A stretch of 64,000 nucleotides of DNA, taken from positions 32,979-96,978 of IMG/VR virus record IMGVR_UViG_3300042305_000730. One strand, given 5' to 3'. Below, piece after piece: positions 63,486-64,000 of this stretch. The stretch is from a virus. The notes under the pieces are model-generated. The model saw nothing but the letters and a program-made list of their open reading frames with translations, made no database searches and had not been told where the DNA came from. How positions within the stretch are numbered: the first letter of the stretch is position 1; the number at the start of each line of letters is the position of its first letter. The position numbers were made by a program, and so were the translations under genes.

Positions 63486-64000
63486 TTAGTACCCCATTAA
63501 CGCAGTAGATAAGTATCCTTGCTGTGGGGTAAGGTCAATAACAACATCTTGACGAAGTGGCTCAGTATTATCTGCGTCAACTGGAATGTTCCCAGTACCG
63601 ATCTCTGGGAAGACTCGCTCAATTGGGCCGTAGTCACCAAGTTCTCGTTGTTTGTATATAGGTACAAGGTACCCAGTAGTCCTAGAAACCCGACGAAGGT
63701 TAAGTATTTCAATACGATCAAGCCCGATATTAAGCGCCCTTGCTTGCTTTTCGTATGCTCGCATCCAATACTCTAGGAGGCTTTGAACCATTCTAAATCG
63801 TTGGCTGGCAGGGATGTGTACAGATTCGGAGGTAGTTACATCTATATCTCTACTGTATTCAGTCATTAGTCCCCAAAGGGTTTCAACCACACAAGCCATA
63901 CCAATGGTGTCAATTACAATTGGGTTCATACTTTCTAGTGGTGTATCCACATTATAAGTATGTTGCTCTATAGCATGGATTGCGTAAAACCTTAGATCAG
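63486..64000 (-). CDS. Head completion / connector protein (5-prime partial)
   Basis: The frame is open to the right edge; a GTG at 63950 is a possible start, but the preceding codons (DLRFYAIHAIEQHTYN) are also open and protein-like, so the true N-terminus is probably outside. The visible part has RFRMVQSLLEYWMRAYEKQA and RIEILNLRRVSRTTGYLVPI. Helical with a beta tail, as in head completion proteins. Identity by position only. Confidence 0.5.
   Translation of the reverse strand, partial: DLRFYAIHAIEQHTYNVDTPLESMNPIVIDTIGMACVVETLWGLMTEYSRDIDVTTSESVHIPASQRFRMVQSLLEYWMRAYEKQARALNIGLDRIEILNLRRVSRTTGYLVPIYKQRELGDYGPIERVFPEIGTGNIPVDADNTEPLRQDVVIDLTPQQGYLSTALMGY

Overview
The window is a piece of a large tailed-phage genome, with no sign of bacterial chromosome. 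It carries a complete contractile-tail (myovirus) module: sheath, tube, tape measure, baseplate hub, LysM, spike, gp25-like wedge, baseplate J and tail protein I. It also carries a phage replisome of DnaB-type helicase, helicase loader, primase, DNA polymerase I, RecA, SSB and nucleases. Two WhiB-type iron-sulfur regulators, a family restricted to Actinobacteria and their phages, point to an actinobacterial host. The small AT-rich gene style would suit a freshwater actinobacterium, but that is inference. No integrase, tRNA, insertion sequence or CRISPR array was seen. Capsid and terminase genes must lie beyond the right edge.

Almost all genes are on the minus strand, so the genome reads right to left. 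From the right: 64.0-61.8 kb, head-tail connector and neck genes; 61.8-48.4 kb, sheath, tube, frameshifted tail chaperone, tape measure with two wall-hydrolase domains, then hub and baseplate; 48.4-47.3 kb, a holin-like membrane protein and unknowns; 47.3-33.4 kb, replication and recombination, starting with a winged-helix initiator gene that contains four 16-bp iterons (a lambda-like origin); 33.3-26.1 kb, a SpoVS/Alba-like protein and about 17 small, basic or low-complexity proteins, two of which share motifs with the tape measure; 26.0-15.9 kb, small accessory genes including both WhiB genes, a secreted lysozyme-like protein and tiny membrane peptides; 15.8-11.4 kb, DUF932, zinc-ribbon and SNF2 helicase genes, mostly single genes with their own promoter and terminator.

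From 11.3 to 10.6 kb is about 760 bp without a convincing gene but rich in repeats and hairpins. From 10.6 to 2.0 kb is an unusual effector cassette, split into a plus-strand arm (7951-10568) and a minus-strand arm (7894-2037). It encodes several ADP-ribosyltransferase-like proteins, three GNAT acetyltransferase-like proteins, a ParB-like protein and a zinc metallopeptidase. Many begin with a related N-terminal tag (consensus roughly A-H-E-x-L-N-x-x-Q-F). Several are preceded by a TATACT-type -10 box exactly 6-7 nt upstream of the start codon, implying leaderless mRNAs. The left 2 kb hold tail-fibre genes that run off the window.

My main inference is that the 2-10.6 kb proteins are packaged with the virion by their shared N-terminal tag and delivered into the host, in the manner of T4 Alt and internal proteins. 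All functional calls come from reading motifs; no database search was possible.
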